From: Endocalyx cinctus
Lineage: Eukaryota; Ascomycota; Sordariomycetes; Amphisphaeriales; Apiosporaceae
Assembly (NCBI GenBank): GCA_001600455.1
Contig: BCKC01000004.1
Coordinates: 868,001 to 932,000, forward strand
Direction of reading: 5' to 3'
Length of the DNA stretch: 64,000 nucleotides
The notes beneath the pieces were generated by a model. It searched no databases and had not been told where the DNA came from. It saw nothing but the letters and a program-made list of their open reading frames with translations. Position 1 is the first letter of the stretch, and every line of letters starts with the position of its first letter. Shown here piece after piece: positions 10,396 to 24,026 of the stretch. Position numbers and translations under genes: made by a program.

Positions 10396-12190
10396 GGGGG
10401 AGGCTGGATGGACCGGAGCTAAGAGCAAACATTGCTAACATCACTCGGACAATAGATCGAATTACCACTTGTGGGATATTCTTCCTAGCAACGGACATTA
10501 TGATTTCAAAATGAGTCAACTTACCTAAATCATTTCGTCCGGACCTGGATTGACCCACTAGATAAATAATAGCAGAGCCACTCCCTCTACATCTATTAGG
10601 AGTATCTTACTATTATCGTATTTCTTGTTTTATAGGGAAGGAAGGTCGAAATGAATTTTGTTTATTCGTACTTTGATTTATACAATGAATGTATACAGTT
10701 ATGACTTATGCCTTCATCAAATGGATCATTCGAGCTACCTTAATATCCTTGATATGAGGTATATACTACGACTAATACTAATGAAAATTCAAGTCATCTA
10801 CTAATGAAGTTTGAATCAATACACGTACTATAATATCAAGTTTAATAAGTGAGTCATAGCGTCAATTACCTAATCTCAGGTCGTGATCTTGAGGATCTTC
10901 ATTGATCTAAACAGCAGTAACCTCTCAATTTATAGAGTTTACATTGTTTCCAACTGAGTCATAATTCAATACGATGTGAAGTTTTCTACAAGATGGCTGA
11001 TACAACGCAATTTTGTTTGCTGTATTGTTTCTTGCCATAGTTCAGCAATTATGAACCCAAGCTTTGCATTTTCGAAGTAATTAACTCTAGCAGCAAACAG
11101 GCCCTCCCACTTTTTCTAAGCCCTCACGATATCAGATGGTTATATAACATTAATCTGATATCCCTATAATTCGTTTCCGGATTAGAACCTAAGTACGGAA
11201 GGCCAGAGGTGACACTTGTGATGGCACATACGATATATCAAGGCAAATGCTCGAAGCAATCAGTATATTTATCGAAGATCCTAAAGTTGAAGAGAATGGG
11301 AGACAATATGGAGGTAATCCTCAGTAGCTAAGGGAAGACGCATCAAGCGCCGAGACCAAATTCGCACTTCATTTGTTACATAAGCCCTCTGTCAAGGCCG
11401 GGATATTCATGAATAAAGCACGGGAAGTATAGGATTGATGGTGGTATCAATATATGCAGTCAGCATCCGGCCTTGTCCATAAATGTTCTTATGCATATCA
11501 ACTACCAACAACGTCTCTATAACTTAAAACTTAACTATTAGAGACTTCGTTAGATATCAGCAAGCCGGCATGAATAGCCACATCCACCGGTACAAATCCT
11601 TGCTTACCCGTACCACCATTAATTACGGCACGGCATGCAATAGTAATTATTGTAATAACTTATTATCAACCATAGATCATCGGTGTACCATGACTAAAGT
11701 ATTATCCAGATCTAAGAACTGAGAGTATGTGTACTCCTCTCATAGAAATGGCCAGTTTGTGAGCTCTACAGGAATAAAAACGTCTTATTATTGCTTTTTA
11801 GGTGTTTAGGTGGGCGGGAGGTGGGGGGGGGTCAAATTACATTTCGAAACAAGGATACTCCGGGGTTGATACCGTCATGTTGGGTCATAAGCAAACCAAT
11901 ACAATGTAATAGCTTGAAATTTTCGTTACAACAGTCAATTGCATTGGATTATCTCTTTTTATTGACCGTTAAGGGGTATTCTTTTAGGTACCGTAGTAGT
12001 GTAATTTAAGCGATGGGTTACATTGCAGTTAAGGCAGCATCCAAATCTGACCAACAGGCAGACAGCTCAGGTGACAATGGCATTGTGTCAATCCTCCTCA
12101 TTGAATCTATTTATGCCAGAAGAATATACCTGTTAGAACTACTTTTGATCAAAGAATATACGCGAGAAGAGCAGAAGCCTGCAAAAAAAA
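10396..12190. other. AT-rich gene desert with decayed traces
   Basis: No gene is supported. An inverted repeat with perfect 10-bp arms lies at 11128-11137 and 11153-11162 (GATATCAGAT and its complement, 15-bp spacer). On the minus strand an open stretch of about 40 codons without ATG ends at 11531 and reads GGTGKQGFVPVDVAIHAGLL in part, which looks like an eroded protein C-terminus that I cannot assign. The last few hundred bases should hold the promoter of the A-T-R gene. Confidence 0.5.
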
Positions 12191-15100
12191 ATGTCGAATT
12201 CTACTAATAATACCGCGGAGGCCCAGTTTGGTCGTCGTCTTCTTCCGCATGTTGTCGACAATCTCGCTTTGAAGAAGCCGGACCAAACTTGTTTTTTCAT
12301 TCCACGATCCTCAAACCCAGAAGACGGGTGGGAATCAATCACGTTCAAAACCTATGCCACGGCCATCAACGCCTTATCGCACCGTATTGTTGAAGAATGT
12401 GGCATTCCAGAGCCCGATAGTTTCCCGACCTTGGCATACATCGGCCCCAATGATGCCCGTTATGTCGTTATTTTCATAGCTGCCATGAAAACTGGGTACA
12501 AGGTGAGTAAAACTTACCAATTTTAATTAATTGTCCAAGAAACGAGTCGGGTGTTGAAGGAAACGAACGACTTCGACTAGACTTGAACCTAAACCCGACC
12601 CTAGGAACTAATATGCTATCCTCATAGGCTCTCTTCGTCTCTCCGCGCAACTCTCATGATGCGCAAATGAATCTTTTCGAAGCAACAGATTGCCGATTTA
12701 TCTGCTTTCCCGATTCCCACCGAGCCGTAGTCGATTCCTGGTTGCGAGAGCGGGATATGCGCACGATGTGTATCGACCCCTTGGAAGATTGTTTCTCGCC
12801 GAAAGAGGAGCTCGTAAAGCATTTTCCTTACGAGAGGACTTTCGAAGAAATGGAGTGGATGCCAGCCGTGGTATTACATACCAGTGGTAGTACTGGACTC
12901 CCCAAACCATTCACAGCCATGCACGTAGGTGAAAAGGAAAAGAATTGTTTTCATTATCATATCCGCCAGCTTAATTTCCCCCTTTCAGACTAGAGGAAAA
13001 ATTAAAACAGATCTTCGTTAACTAACTCATTTTTGTGCTGATTCAAAAGGGGCTTTTGGCTGCGTTTGATGCCTACCATAATTTGCCGCCTTGGAAAGGG
13101 TGTCGAACCTTTACTCAAGTGTGGTCCGAGACTTCAGGGGGACTCTTTGCTCCTGGTAAGAATACTTTCTTGCCCCCTATGATGTTAACTAGCTAATTGG
13201 TTCATTGTCACTTATCTCATCTATTAATCAGTCCCTTTTTTTCACGCGGGGGGAATATATCTCTTCATGTCAAGGGCGATCTACTGGGGTAGCCCAATGA
13301 CTTTCGGCATGGCAAACCGACCGCTGTCTCCGGATTTAGTCATCGAATGCCTCAAAAGTCTTGACGTCAAAGCTGCTCTAATACCGTAAGTATATTTAAC
13401 CCAGAAAATTAATCATCTATTGCTATTGCTTAGCAGCATAGTTTTATATAATTAACAGTAAGAAATAGACCAGTCATTTTAGAATACATGAGTCAAAGTC
13501 CCGCAGGCATCCAGGCCTTAGTCTCTCTCAACATGGTATATTTCGGCGGCGGTAAGAAGTCTACTTCTTCCCTTGTCTCTTTATAACACCCCTTTCGTTA
13601 TTGCTGACAAGTATCAGGAGAATTGGCTGCTTATGCTGGAAACAAACTAGCTGAACATGGTGTCAATCTGGTGAACGCCATTGCGGCCACAGAGTTAGAC
13701 GTTACGATATGCCTCTCTCCTGCTCCCAATCTAACAGTTCGATAATAGATTCGCTCCGTTCCCTCATTATGTCATCAAGAACTCCAAATTGTGGCAATGT
13801 AAGCAGCTTTTCAACACTCTATTTCGATCCTAAATTGGAGGAAGAGGGGATTGAATGTTGATGGGGCCGCTATAAAGTTTCGGCAAGTCCAAAACATTTC
13901 CAATATGTAACACTAATGAACGATCACTGTAGATTTCCTCGTCAACTCGGATATTGTAGGCATTGATTGGCGTTTATTAGACGGTTACGATGATGTATAC
14001 AAGTTGGTATTCGCCCGCAAAAGCACACATCCCGGGTACCAAACTTGTTTTTACACGTTTCGGGATGACCAGGAACTAGACACGAAAGATCTATTTAAGT
14101 CACATCCAAACTTGCCAGTCAGTATTATTTCTTTCCCTATAGCACTATATTATGACTAGTTAACTAACTTTGAGAAGGACTATTGGCTATACTATGGGCG
14201 CTCTGACAGTAGGTCTTTAGGATGAAATCACTATTTAGTTAATAGCTACTTAGTTACTAATTATTTCTCTTACTATAGACATTATCGTTCTTTCCAATGG
14301 AGAGAAGCTCAACCCAGTCAGTATTGAAGAGTTGGTCGAACGTCACCCCCTCGTCAGGGGGGTATTGGTGGTTGGTTCCGGTCGTTTCCAGACCGCCCTA
14401 CTTATCGAGCCTGCCAATCCCCTAACAGATGGGGAAAATGCCAAAGAAATCATAGATGCCGTATGGCCAACTATTGCCCGTGCAAACGAGCAAACGGTAG
14501 CTCATGGCCGGCTTGGAAAGAGTTTCATTAGTGAGTAGAATCCTGGAAATGTTCATAAACCCTTCAAATTCCCCATCACTACCCTTCGCTCGCGCTTTAT
14601 GCCACATGACAACCATCTTTCTTCCGCTGACACGGGTCATTATAGTGATATCCAACCCCCAGAAGCCTCTTCCTCGTGGCGGAAAAGGTACCATTCAAAG
14701 GGCTAGAGCGGGAAAACTATACGAGCAAGAAATCAACCAGCTATATGAAGATGCAGAGAAAGCCGACGCTGAGGTTAATATCTTTCGGATGGATATAAGT
14801 TCGCAGCAAGCCTTCGGAAAGTCTATTGAAGAGGCGTTTGATGTACAACTTGGATCTAAGACAAAGCTTGAGCCAGACACCGATTTCTATACCGCTGGCG
14901 TCGACTCCTTACAGGTGATAAATGTATGCCGCCGACTTAGAGCCGCGTTCGTGGCTGCAGGTCTTGATAAGGTTGCGAATTTGGTAACGATAAGCGCGAT
15001 TTATAAATACCGTACTCTACGCGGGCTCGAAAGCTACCTGTATTCGTTGGCAGTTCAAAGTGAAAGTCATACTTCCATAGACAACAAGGAGCACGATTTT

Positions 15101-16273
15101 CGGAATATGGAGTTGATCTGGAAAAGATACACTGAGAACTTGCCAAATGCTAAGCCTAGCCGACCAGCAGCCATGAAGAAGGGCCAAACTGTGCTTTTAA
15201 CAGGTTCGACTGGGATGTTAGGCTCCTATATGCTCGCTCACTTGCTGTCGGATCCCCAGGTGGCACATATTCATTGTCTGAACAGGGCAGAAGGTGGTGG
15301 GACTAAACAGCAGGAGAAAGCTATGATAACTCGAGGGCTACCAACCGACTTCTCAAAGTGCACCTTCTACCAAGCAGATATGAGTCGAGGAGACTTTGGG
15401 TTAGGAAACCACGTATACGATGATCTTTTACGTGAGACAGATAGTGTCTTTCTAGTCGCATGGCCGGTAAACTTCAATTTGCCTTTCGAGAGCTTCGAGC
15501 CTTATATACGCGGTGTTCGTAACGTCGCCAACTTCGCATCGGAAGCCTCGAAACGCGTGGAGGTTACCTTTATCTCGACCATCGACACCTGCGATGGTTG
15601 GGATGCCACCAAGGGACCCGTTCCTGAGACGAGGATCGAGGATCTCGGTCTTCCTAGCACCGGATACGGACGCAGTAAGTTGGTGTCTAGTCTCGTTCTG
15701 GAGGATGTAGCCAAGGCGGGCGACTTCCCGGCTACTATAATCCGGGTCGGGCAGGTCGCAGGTTCTGGACTCGAGGGTAATAAGGGCGTTTGGAACCGAC
15801 ACGAGTGGGTCCCGTCCATTATCGCTAGTAGCGTTTATCTCAAAGCGCTGCCGGGCGATCTCTCACGAAAAAGCATGATCGACTGGGTGCCAGTCGAGAA
15901 TATGGTAAGTCTGATTTTCGAAGTGGCCGGTACAAGTGGATACTTCCACGGCGTGAACCCCGTAACCACCTCCTGGACTGATATAGCACCCGCTATTCAG
16001 GAATATTACGGCAAGGATCGCATCCCAGAGATGGTGAGTTTCAGAGATTGGGTTACGCGCCTCGAGGAGAGCCAGGATGACCAGACTCAAATACCTGATC
16101 AGAACCAGAGTCTGAAGTTGTTGGATTTGAATCGGATGATTTCAGCTGCTTGTGGTAGAGATGCTGTTGTTTTTTCTACGTCAAATACCTTGAAAAAGTC
16201 TCGTTCTATTCGGAATGCGACAGCGATGACGCCGCGGTTGATGGTATATTGGTGTAGCCAATGGGAATTTTAG
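12191..16273 (+). CDS. NRPS-like A-T-R enzyme (carboxylic acid reductase-like) 1
   Basis: I derive eleven exons: 12191-12502, 12628-12924, 13050-13155, 13232-13385, 13469-13551, 13618-13693, 13749-13798, 13933-14117, 14178-14208, 14279-14530 and 14646-16273. They sum to exactly 1,058 codons (1,057 residues), the normal size for adenylation-thiolation-reductase proteins. The adenylation domain shows HTSGSTGLPKP, PFFHAGGI, YYGRSDNIIVLSNGEKLNP and PRGGKGT with its lysine. The carrier domain has GVDSLQ with the phosphopantetheine Ser at about residue 603. The reductase domain has TGSTGMLGS near residue 701 and YGRSK (Tyr856, Lys860), typical of NADPH-dependent thioester reduction. Such enzymes activate a carboxylic acid with ATP and release an aldehyde or alcohol. 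The substrate is unknown. Exon 6 ends in a weak GTTAGA donor, supported only by the protein frame. Confidence 0.92.
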
Positions 16274-17402
16274 AATGGCGAGGAGTAATGATGTATAATC
16301 CAAAAAGTACCACCGTTGTCTCATTATTCGATAATACCTTTCTGATCTTCATCTCGGTTGTGTTAGAACTGGCAATGGGCATCAAACGCTAGGTTATTTG
16401 ACCGTATATCTCGTAGATTCCCCTCAACATGTAGAAGAATACCCCGGGCAGCCCCTGAGTCGAGTCCGAGTAACGCAGTAACGAACTAACTAGCTTTTCA
16501 GGTTAATGAATGGCAATTTTCGGGTATGACAACAAAAATTATTCACTTCTGATTTTGGTATTTCCCACTTTTTTTATTCTTTTTACAACTTAGCGTTACT
16601 TCATTACATTCTGGCTGAGATTTTCTCTTTCCTTCTCGAGTGGATAAAAGGGGGGTGGGCGGTGGTTGCCATCACGTGACCAGGTCCCCATTCTCGGGAT
16701 TCTCCCCTTTGTTGTTTCTTTCGAATCTTAACCTCCTCACATACTGAAATACAAGCACTAAAGTAATACCATTTTTCTTAATTGACGAGTAATTATCTCA
16801 TTACTACTATCTTTTCGTCCACAATAACTCTATCTTGCCTGTGCCTTTGGAAGCCGCCGTTCTTGTCATGCTATCGAGAGAATGATCAATCCTCTTTCTT
16901 TGCTCGTTATAAAAATACATGCATGCTAATAAGCATCGCCTAGCTATGAAAAAAAACGAATAAAAATGCCCCGATAAGATATGCTAAAGTAATCTGCTAT
17001 AAAAAAGCATCCCACACTTTTCAGAAAAACTTGCTGCGATACGTCGAATTGTTCAACAAGCAAGCATGAAGGAAGAGGAAATCATAACCACCAGGCTGCG
17101 ACTTCGCACCCTTTTTTTTCAGCGTCACGCCCCCCGTCTTTTTCGGTTTTTTTTCTCTTTGGGTAAGACAACGCCAACGTTTCCAAGAAGAAAGTCAATA
17201 TTGAGTTGGTATATCCAGTCTTGATGAGTAATCGTCAGCGATAATAAAGTATAGTCCTAGGAAATAGCACTGATAGGGCCTGCATGCGGGCGGGTGTGTC
17301 TACCTAGGTAGGTATCTACACCGCCTAAAATGTTTTCTTTTCTTTTCTTTTTTTTTTTTGTTTCAATCAAAAGAGCGTGACTTTTTTTTTTTTTTTTTTT
17401 TT
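16274..17402. other. convergent 3' intergenic region
   Basis: This lies between the 3' ends of the A-T-R gene (+) and the glycosyltransferase gene (-). It contains poly-pyrimidine and T runs, including a long T run at 17380-17404 next to the glycosyltransferase stop. I see no coding sequence or RNA gene. Confidence 0.6.
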
Positions 17403-18955
17403 TTAACCGGGCAAGATCCAGTCTTGCTGATCGCAGGTAGCGTCCATGCGCTTGACGTAGGAATCCATGCGATCCAACATCCAACCGGAGGTGACCTGCT
17501 CGGCGGCGGAGGTCTTGTGGCCGAGCTTGACGGCGTCGGAAGTCTTGCAGTTGTAACCGGAAAGCGAAAACTGCATGCACTTGGGGTCTTTCTCGCAGAC
17601 TTCGCGGCAGGCGCCGAAGGTGCTGATTGAGGTGTGCTCCTTGTCCGCCAGATTGTCCCACTCGGTGAGCTGCGCCTGGATTTGGGGTCGCACGTAGTTG
17701 AGGAAGACGTCTCGGTGACGCAGCAGCGTGCCGTTCTGTTGGACAAAGGTTGTGCTTGCGTTAGCGTACACGTGTTACGTGCGATTGATTTAAACTTTTA
17801 CATAAATGCGCGAGGCAAGAGTTTTCCAGTCAAGAGATTAACCTTTTACGAAGTAGGCTCCTCTCTTCTTTTAGAGTTTTCTTTTTAAATGAAGGAGAAA
17901 AAAGCAATAATGAAAAAATGAAGGAAAAAGAAGAAAAAGAAACTTACTTCTCGCTGCCAATTGCGCTCAAACTCGTAGAACTTGGGATAATCGGCGGGGG
18001 GTAAGTGGTGATAACTCGAGGCGTAATAACACCACGGCTTCTTATCGGGGCCGCCAAAGCCGGTGTCGAAGTCGGTATCGACAGGAGCGTCGCCGCTCAG
18101 AGTCGGGAAGGACCAAGACAAGGGAACGCCCGAGTCGAGGAGGGCCTTTCCGAGGACGCAGTCGCCGGCCCAGTGACCGGCGGTGAAGTCGTCGTACCAC
18201 TTAAGGTTCGCGTTGCGATGCTCGACCACCTTTTTCAGGGCTGGGTTCGAGACGGCGAAGCCGGCGCCGCCGTACGCGAAGATGACGTCCCCTATCATCA
18301 TCTGCATGCCCAGGTACCACGGCTTCGAGGCGTCCACCTTCGACAGCCAGGTCAGGAGGGCCCGCCAGATCATAAAGGTGTCCGACTCGATGAAGATGTA
18401 CCACTTGGCGTCCGCGTTAAGCCTTAAGGCCTTCTCGGCGAGCGGCAGGAACTTCCACTTGTCCAACCTCCAGGCGGGGCTGTCGTGTCCGCTCATGGTG
18501 TTCTTGGCCGAGGCCCACTGCTCGATCTCCTGGGTGGTGAAGGCGTCTCTGCCTTTACCCTGGAGCCGCCTGTAGTATTCGAAGTCCTTATGCGACGCGA
18601 CGAGCTCGGGGTTGACCTCGTCGAGGACGTCGTACACGTGATGACCGTCTATTATTTCCTCGAAGTCGGAGAAGACGGCGTATTTGGGGACGCATCGCAT
18701 GGTGGTGGCGAAGTGGGCGGGCAGCTTCTTGGGGGCTTCGGTGGTTCCGGTTCGCAGGAGGACGAACAGGTCGTTCATGCCTTCGAGGCCCTTGCACTCG
18801 TCGTCGAGGTCGGCGCCGGCCGTGGGACGGAAGATGTTGGGGTTGAAATTGGTGTCGGCATCGCGGAAATGGAGAAGTTGTTGGATCAGGAACAGGAATA
18901 AGACTATAACGATGATTCGGGTCGGCGAACGTGGAAGGAAAGACAGCACGGCCAT
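17403..18955 (-). CDS. GT31-like type II membrane glycosyltransferase with Cys-rich C-terminus
   Basis: Two exons, 18955-17948 and 17735-17403, joined in phase 0, give 446 residues. A signal anchor follows the N-terminus (about residues 13-28, RIIVIVLFLFLIQQLL), so the enzyme should face the Golgi lumen. The catalytic part contains WYIFIESDTF (residues 185-194), in which ESD stands where DxD binds metal and nucleotide sugar in Fringe-like transferases. FAYGGAGFAVS, and GHWAGDCVLG with the acidic base region, follow. The second exon encodes a tail with cysteines spaced as in PAN/apple modules (FGACREVCEKDPKCMQFSLS), a pairing common in Pezizomycotina GT31-like proteins. A role in cell-wall or protein glycan synthesis is inference. 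The intron between the modules contains a GCTAACG branch site and an AACAG acceptor. Confidence 0.82.
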
Positions 18956-21657
18956 TATTTGTAAAGACGAAGACTTATGTTTTCAAATAAAACTGATAAT
19001 AACGATACCCAGACATTGATATGAATAAATAACAAAACACGGCTATTAATTGAACAAAAAAAAGACAAGAAAACGAGGTTGTCGGTCACTTAGCATTTAC
19101 CGTGGTAAATACGAGATATGGTTTTTTTTTTCTGTCGTCGTCACTAGGAGAGATTGATTGGCGCGATCGTCCCTGTAAGCACTACCCGCTCCCTTGTTCG
19201 AGGGAGAGAGACTGGATTTAAGAAAAAAAAAACAAGGTTTCAAAGAACGAGGTAGAGGGGGGAATAAAAAAATGTATATATGAAGATATATATATTTCTG
19301 GCTTTTATCAAACAAAAACAAGAAACAATTTATGTATTGTAGATATATTATTCACATCATTCATCAAAGGTATCGAAGATGAAGTTATAGTATCGATAGA
19401 ATATCCAGGTAGTTAACAGATAGATAGTATACATGAGACAACGACATTTCAACTCTTGCGTGTTCTTGCGTAGTAGTGCATATACAACCGTAGGATGGTG
19501 GAGTGGATTGTGGATCATGGATGGATTTATTTTTATTTCCCAAGGTTAGCCTTTTAGCTCTATCAAAAGCAAAAAAAAAGCAAAAGGTTGGCAGAGTTGG
19601 ATCGCTGAATCGTTGACGTTACAGCGGTTATATTACGTACCGATCCACCGATATTTTCGAAAATAATAGCGTAATGTACCTCTGTACGGTAGATTATAAT
19701 TCAGGGGCAACCCTCAAGTGAACAATGCAGTTGGCCTTAGAGTGGCTACTGTGCACACTACCACAGCGCTACACTCCCAAGAGGTGGGTGGAGACGAGAA
19801 TTATGAGCCAACCAGAAAAAAAAGAGAAAGAAAAAGATATCAGAAAAACCAAATCGAGTTTATTAGTACTCTGTACTCTGTACTCTGCACTCTGTACTCT
19901 GTACTCTGCACTCTGTACTCTGTACTCTGCACTCTGTACTCTGTACTCTGCACTCTGCATAGGAATTGAATATACAGAGTACTTTTGAACTGTATTTAAT
20001 CGGTACATTACAAACTGTAATTACTGTTTAATCGCGTAACGTATACGGAGTACGGACAGACGGATTATTTATTATGGACGTAGTATTAGACTATGTTATG
20101 TTACGGTTTAAAACAAGCATAATTAAAACGGAGCTTCATAGCTTATATATGCATACCTAAACTAATTGGTAACTAGTAGGAATATCGCTGTATTTCTTAT
20201 TTCTTAGTTTTGAACGATCTTGGGTTCGGTCATTTAATCTATATCAGATGAAAGAAAATAGGGAAAAATATCTTGGAAGTAAGCACTACTACACAGCAGA
20301 TAATTAATGTAATATATCGGGAGTATCCAGTGAAAATGACAATAAACATATAAATTCAGTTTTGTCCATCCGGTCCCGTAACCTGGCAACGACCGGTAAT
20401 TTCCACGCTTTCCACGTGTCTACTTAAGTACCTTTTCACTCTCCTAAGTAGGTATATGGGATGACGGTACAGAGTAGTATTGAAAAAAAAAAATCAAGAG
20501 ATATATGTACTATTATATCCTATAATCATCCTTCCCGTCAGCCCATGTTTCAATCTTCAATGTCGCATTTGTAGAAGTCTTGGCCGCACTTATATCGTTC
20601 CGACTGATTGGATCAAATTGGTTTTTCTTTTCGTCGTGGGAGAGGGTCCCTTTTAACGTAATCTGATTGGTAAAATTCCGAACCCTTGAGTTCAGCTCCC
20701 CCTCTTCGCTGCTACATCACTATATTTGCAACTTTATGTATGTATTATACTACGTACGGAGGATGCATGAAGAAAATATCAAACACTAACTCCTTCGTTA
20801 CACTGTAGCATACTCTAGTTTTATTAGTATAATAATATCCAAGTAGGTATCATGAAATATCCCTCTAGTCGTTACACTACGTTCTACGGTACATACTGTA
20901 TCATTCTTCCTCGTCATTATACATATACATATAGAATGGATACTAATCTTTACACGAACGATGCCCTTTGGACCGGTCCTCTATGGGGCCGAGATAGCGC
21001 AGGGGCGGTGCCCACCCTTTGCGTCCTATGATACAGTAGTATACTGTGCAGTACCTATACGGAGAGTACTAACTATAGTCCTAGTGGGCTATAGGTTATT
21101 CTTAGACCATCCCGCTAATATCCTCCCGGCGTATATATCCACTACGGTGCACGCTATAAGACCCTTACCTATACCTTTCTTTCTCTCCCCGTTAGATCAT
21201 CGTATCAGACTTTAGGATGATCGAATTACAAGATGGAAAATATGCCAGGTTCCCCGGTAGCTTTGCAAGGCTGAGATGGAATGATCATTACTATTTCCGG
21301 CTCCCAATTTTAGCACCGTCAGTAGTGCATCCTTCTGGCCACCCAACCGACCGTCTGTCCACTGGTCTGTGGTGGTCCTTGGTTGCTTACCAAGAGAAAT
21401 ATATGATTACCACTGACCAGGAACAAGGGGGGACTTAACGGAGTTTCCTCTATCCTAGCCACATGTTTCTTCCCCTACATATTCTCTTGTTTTCCTTCCA
21501 CCTACCTTCGTAGACAAATCCTTTTCTCTTGATTCTTCTCCGATCTTCCTACCTCTTGTGGCCGTGACTCCTGGACTGTGATTTTTTCCTTAAGTAATAT
21601 ATTATTAAGGTTCAAATATACCCCTACCGACTTCGAGTGAAGTCTCTCAATAACGCA
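18956..21657. other. large divergent intergenic region
   Basis: This separates the divergently transcribed glycosyltransferase and surface-protein genes. It is AT-rich, with A/T runs and one short tandem repeat (19867-19959). Open frames at 19718-20008 come from the repeat. Those at 20961-21438 carry no recognisable domain. Promoters for both flanking genes must lie here, but I cannot place them precisely. Confidence 0.5.
19867..19959. repeat. 21-bp tandem repeat built from a 7-bp unit
   Basis: The unit is three heptamers (tactctg, tactctg, cactctg), repeated about four times. It translates in all frames, which creates spurious open frames on both strands. Confidence 0.9.
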
Positions 21658-22827
21658 ATGTGGTCTCCGAGGTTCTTGTTCCTGCTCGGCATCCTGAGCA
21701 CGGTCGCTTTAGGCGATGATGACGACCTTCCTTTGCCTGGCGAGCCGGCCTTAACGTACACGGACGGGTCTTTCAGCTCACCTTCTGGCAACACCCCGAG
21801 TTATCGCGAGGGCGCCAAAATGAATATCAGCTGGACAACCGACTTCGACACGTCAAATCTATACCTCATCCCCGGGTACAGTTTTAACGAGCCCGTGCAA
21901 ATAACTAGTGAGTGGGAAATTCTTTGCTTCACGCCGGTCCCTCCATTTCTTGACGGACTAGGTATTCCTAAGCTGAGAAACTAACGTCGCAAGCGCAGCC
22001 AACACCGGTCAGACTTGGTACGAATGGGAGGTGGATACCGATTCTACCAATTCCTCCCAGATTTACTGCTTCCGCATAGTCAACGCTACGGGCACGACGG
22101 AAGAGCAGCAGTCGGGCGGCTTCCTCAGCGCCGCTTTCTACATCGGCCTCAGCAAGACAACGTCATCCACAACAGCCACGACCACGGCCAGCACCATCAC
22201 AACTTCCGCGACTGCTCCCGCCGATACGACGGATGCCACACCTACCGCAAGTACGTGAAGATTATGAGAATTTTTAATTTATATATATATATTCACGCGT
22301 GTGCGTGCACGTAACGCGCGAATATTAGCTAATTTAACTTCTACGCAGCTACGACGTCGACCGCCGACACGAGCTCTGGACTATCCGAAGGAGGAAAAAT
22401 CGGAGTAGGAGTAGGAATCGGCGCGGGCGTGCTCGGACTCGCCGCCCTGGCCGCCGGAGTCTGGTTTTGGAAGAGGTCGCAGAAGCAGAGCAAGGCTCCC
22501 CCGGCCGAGTCGGCCTACGAACCGTACGGCGGTGGCGCCGCCGGGGGAGCCGGGACCGCGGCGCCCTCGACGTACGGCGCGCCGTCGTCGTACGGGGGCA
22601 GCCCGCAGATGTCGTACGCGGCCTCGCACGCGCCCAGCGGGTACAGCGGGTACCCGCCCACTTCCTCCATGATGACGCCCGACGGCGCCGCCGCGTACGG
22701 CGGCCCCGGCCCGAACCAGCAGCAGCCTTACGCCGGCTACTACAAGCCCGCCGAGATGCCTGCTCAGCCCGCCCGCATGGAGCTCGACGCGACGCCTCCG
22801 AGAGCTCCTCCGGCGGAACTTCAGTAA
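21658..22827 (+). CDS. Ser/Thr-rich single-pass cell-surface protein (sensor-like)
   Basis: Three exons, 21658-21907, 21999-22250 and 22349-22827, sum to 327 codons (326 residues). I start at the ATG at 21658, which opens on a signal peptide (MWSPRFLFLLGILSTVALG). An upstream GTG frame is not a start. The ectodomain is a small beta-rich unit with WTTDFD, TWYEWEVD and YCFRI, followed by a Thr/Ser-rich stalk likely to be O-mannosylated. A membrane segment follows (GVGVGIGAGVLGLAALAAGVWF), then basic KRSQKQSK and a long Tyr/Gly/Pro/Ser-rich cytosolic tail. This layout is common among fungal cell-wall stress sensors and WSC-like surface proteins, but no WSC cysteine pattern is present. The third exon is strongly GC-rich. 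Confidence 0.78.
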
Positions 22828-24026
22828 CGAATTTCTTTTCTTTCACGGCATACAGCATAGCGGGCATGGCAAAGGAGTTCAGACACAAAAAAAAGGTCTT
22901 GGATAGGATCTGTAATTTTTAATACCCCTTTAAACTAGGCGCTTGAGATAGACAATATATATACCTCTTTGAGATACCTATCCAGATGCTTCTTTTGCTA
23001 GTACATATGCTTCGGTCACATTTTTATAGCGTCTTGCGCACTAATGCGTTTAGAAAACGATGTCAACTATCAAGAAATAGAGAAAAAATATAGATACATA
23101 TCGTCTGATTTTGGGTGTAAGCGTAAGCCATCGCAAATAACCACTGGGTGGGTAGTCAGACATATTTATGTCAATCGTATATGCCACCATCAGCATAATC
23201 CGCCGTAGTACTAACTTCCTAGCAAACATGTATGCTGGTTGCCGATACGATATCGAGATTACACATGGCTGAGCACCCTAGTTACACGCATATAGCACGT
23301 TGAACACGGATTATATGGCTGATTCGGTAGTTTCAGATGTATCACAATCCCCAACGCAACCCAACGGCGCAGCGGTCTTACGTGCTCTAAGTTAACCCTA
23401 AAGCAAATCGTAAAATCTTGTCAAACGTAGTCAAACGTAACGTTTGAAATGCGTAACTCAAGTGTGGAATGTATAGCGCACGACAAAGAAAATAAGCTTT
23501 CTTTTTTTTTTTTTTTTTTTTTCATGTACGTTGGACTAAATACAAGGAATATTTGACTACTGATGAAGACAATTGGGGAAAATACGCCTACACAAAGTCG
23601 CGAGATCTTTCATACAAATATGAACAAAGACTATTCGCAGCATTGAACAATTGGAATCGAACAAAGCGACGTAGCTTCCAGACAATTGAATTATTCCTGG
23701 CTTTTTTTAGTCGTACGATATATAAAAAGAGGACTTGCCAGATTCCACATCATAACACAAACCGATCAGCCAGACTCTAGCAATTTTTTCCATTCAAGTA
23801 TATAATTTTCTTTCCGCGGCAAGGAGTAAGTAACGGGAGAGGTATTTTTCGATCACCTCAGGGATAGAGGTCGAACTATCAACCATCCACTGTTTTTCTG
23901 TTTTTTTTTTTTTGTTCCAGTTTCGCGGTTTCCCCGTATTACTCATAGTTGCTCAACAATTTTTTTTTCTCATTGTCCCCCTTTTTCAAGGTCAAGTAAT
24001 CCCCCCCTTTCCCAAGAAAAAATAAA
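22828..24026. other. intergenic region, nothing recognised
   Basis: AT-rich, with T runs near 23500 and 23905. The open frame at 23553-23780 shows no recognisable feature. The final few hundred bases are the probable promoter of the 24027 gene. Confidence 0.5.

Noticed and set aside
2484..16273. One biosynthetic cluster spanning the GMC, SDR relic and A-T-R genes
   Set aside because: Proximity alone supports it. The duplicated small-protein genes and a desert lie between, and no regulator or transporter accompanies them.
19718..20008. Three overlapping open frames on both strands
   Set aside because: They are produced by the 21-bp repeat, which is open in several frames. There is no protein-like signal outside the repeat.
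22349..22922. Arg/Ala/Gly-rich open frames on both strands over the third exon of the surface-protein gene
   Set aside because: They are shadows of a GC-rich true exon whose frame is fixed by the splice joins and the TM segment.
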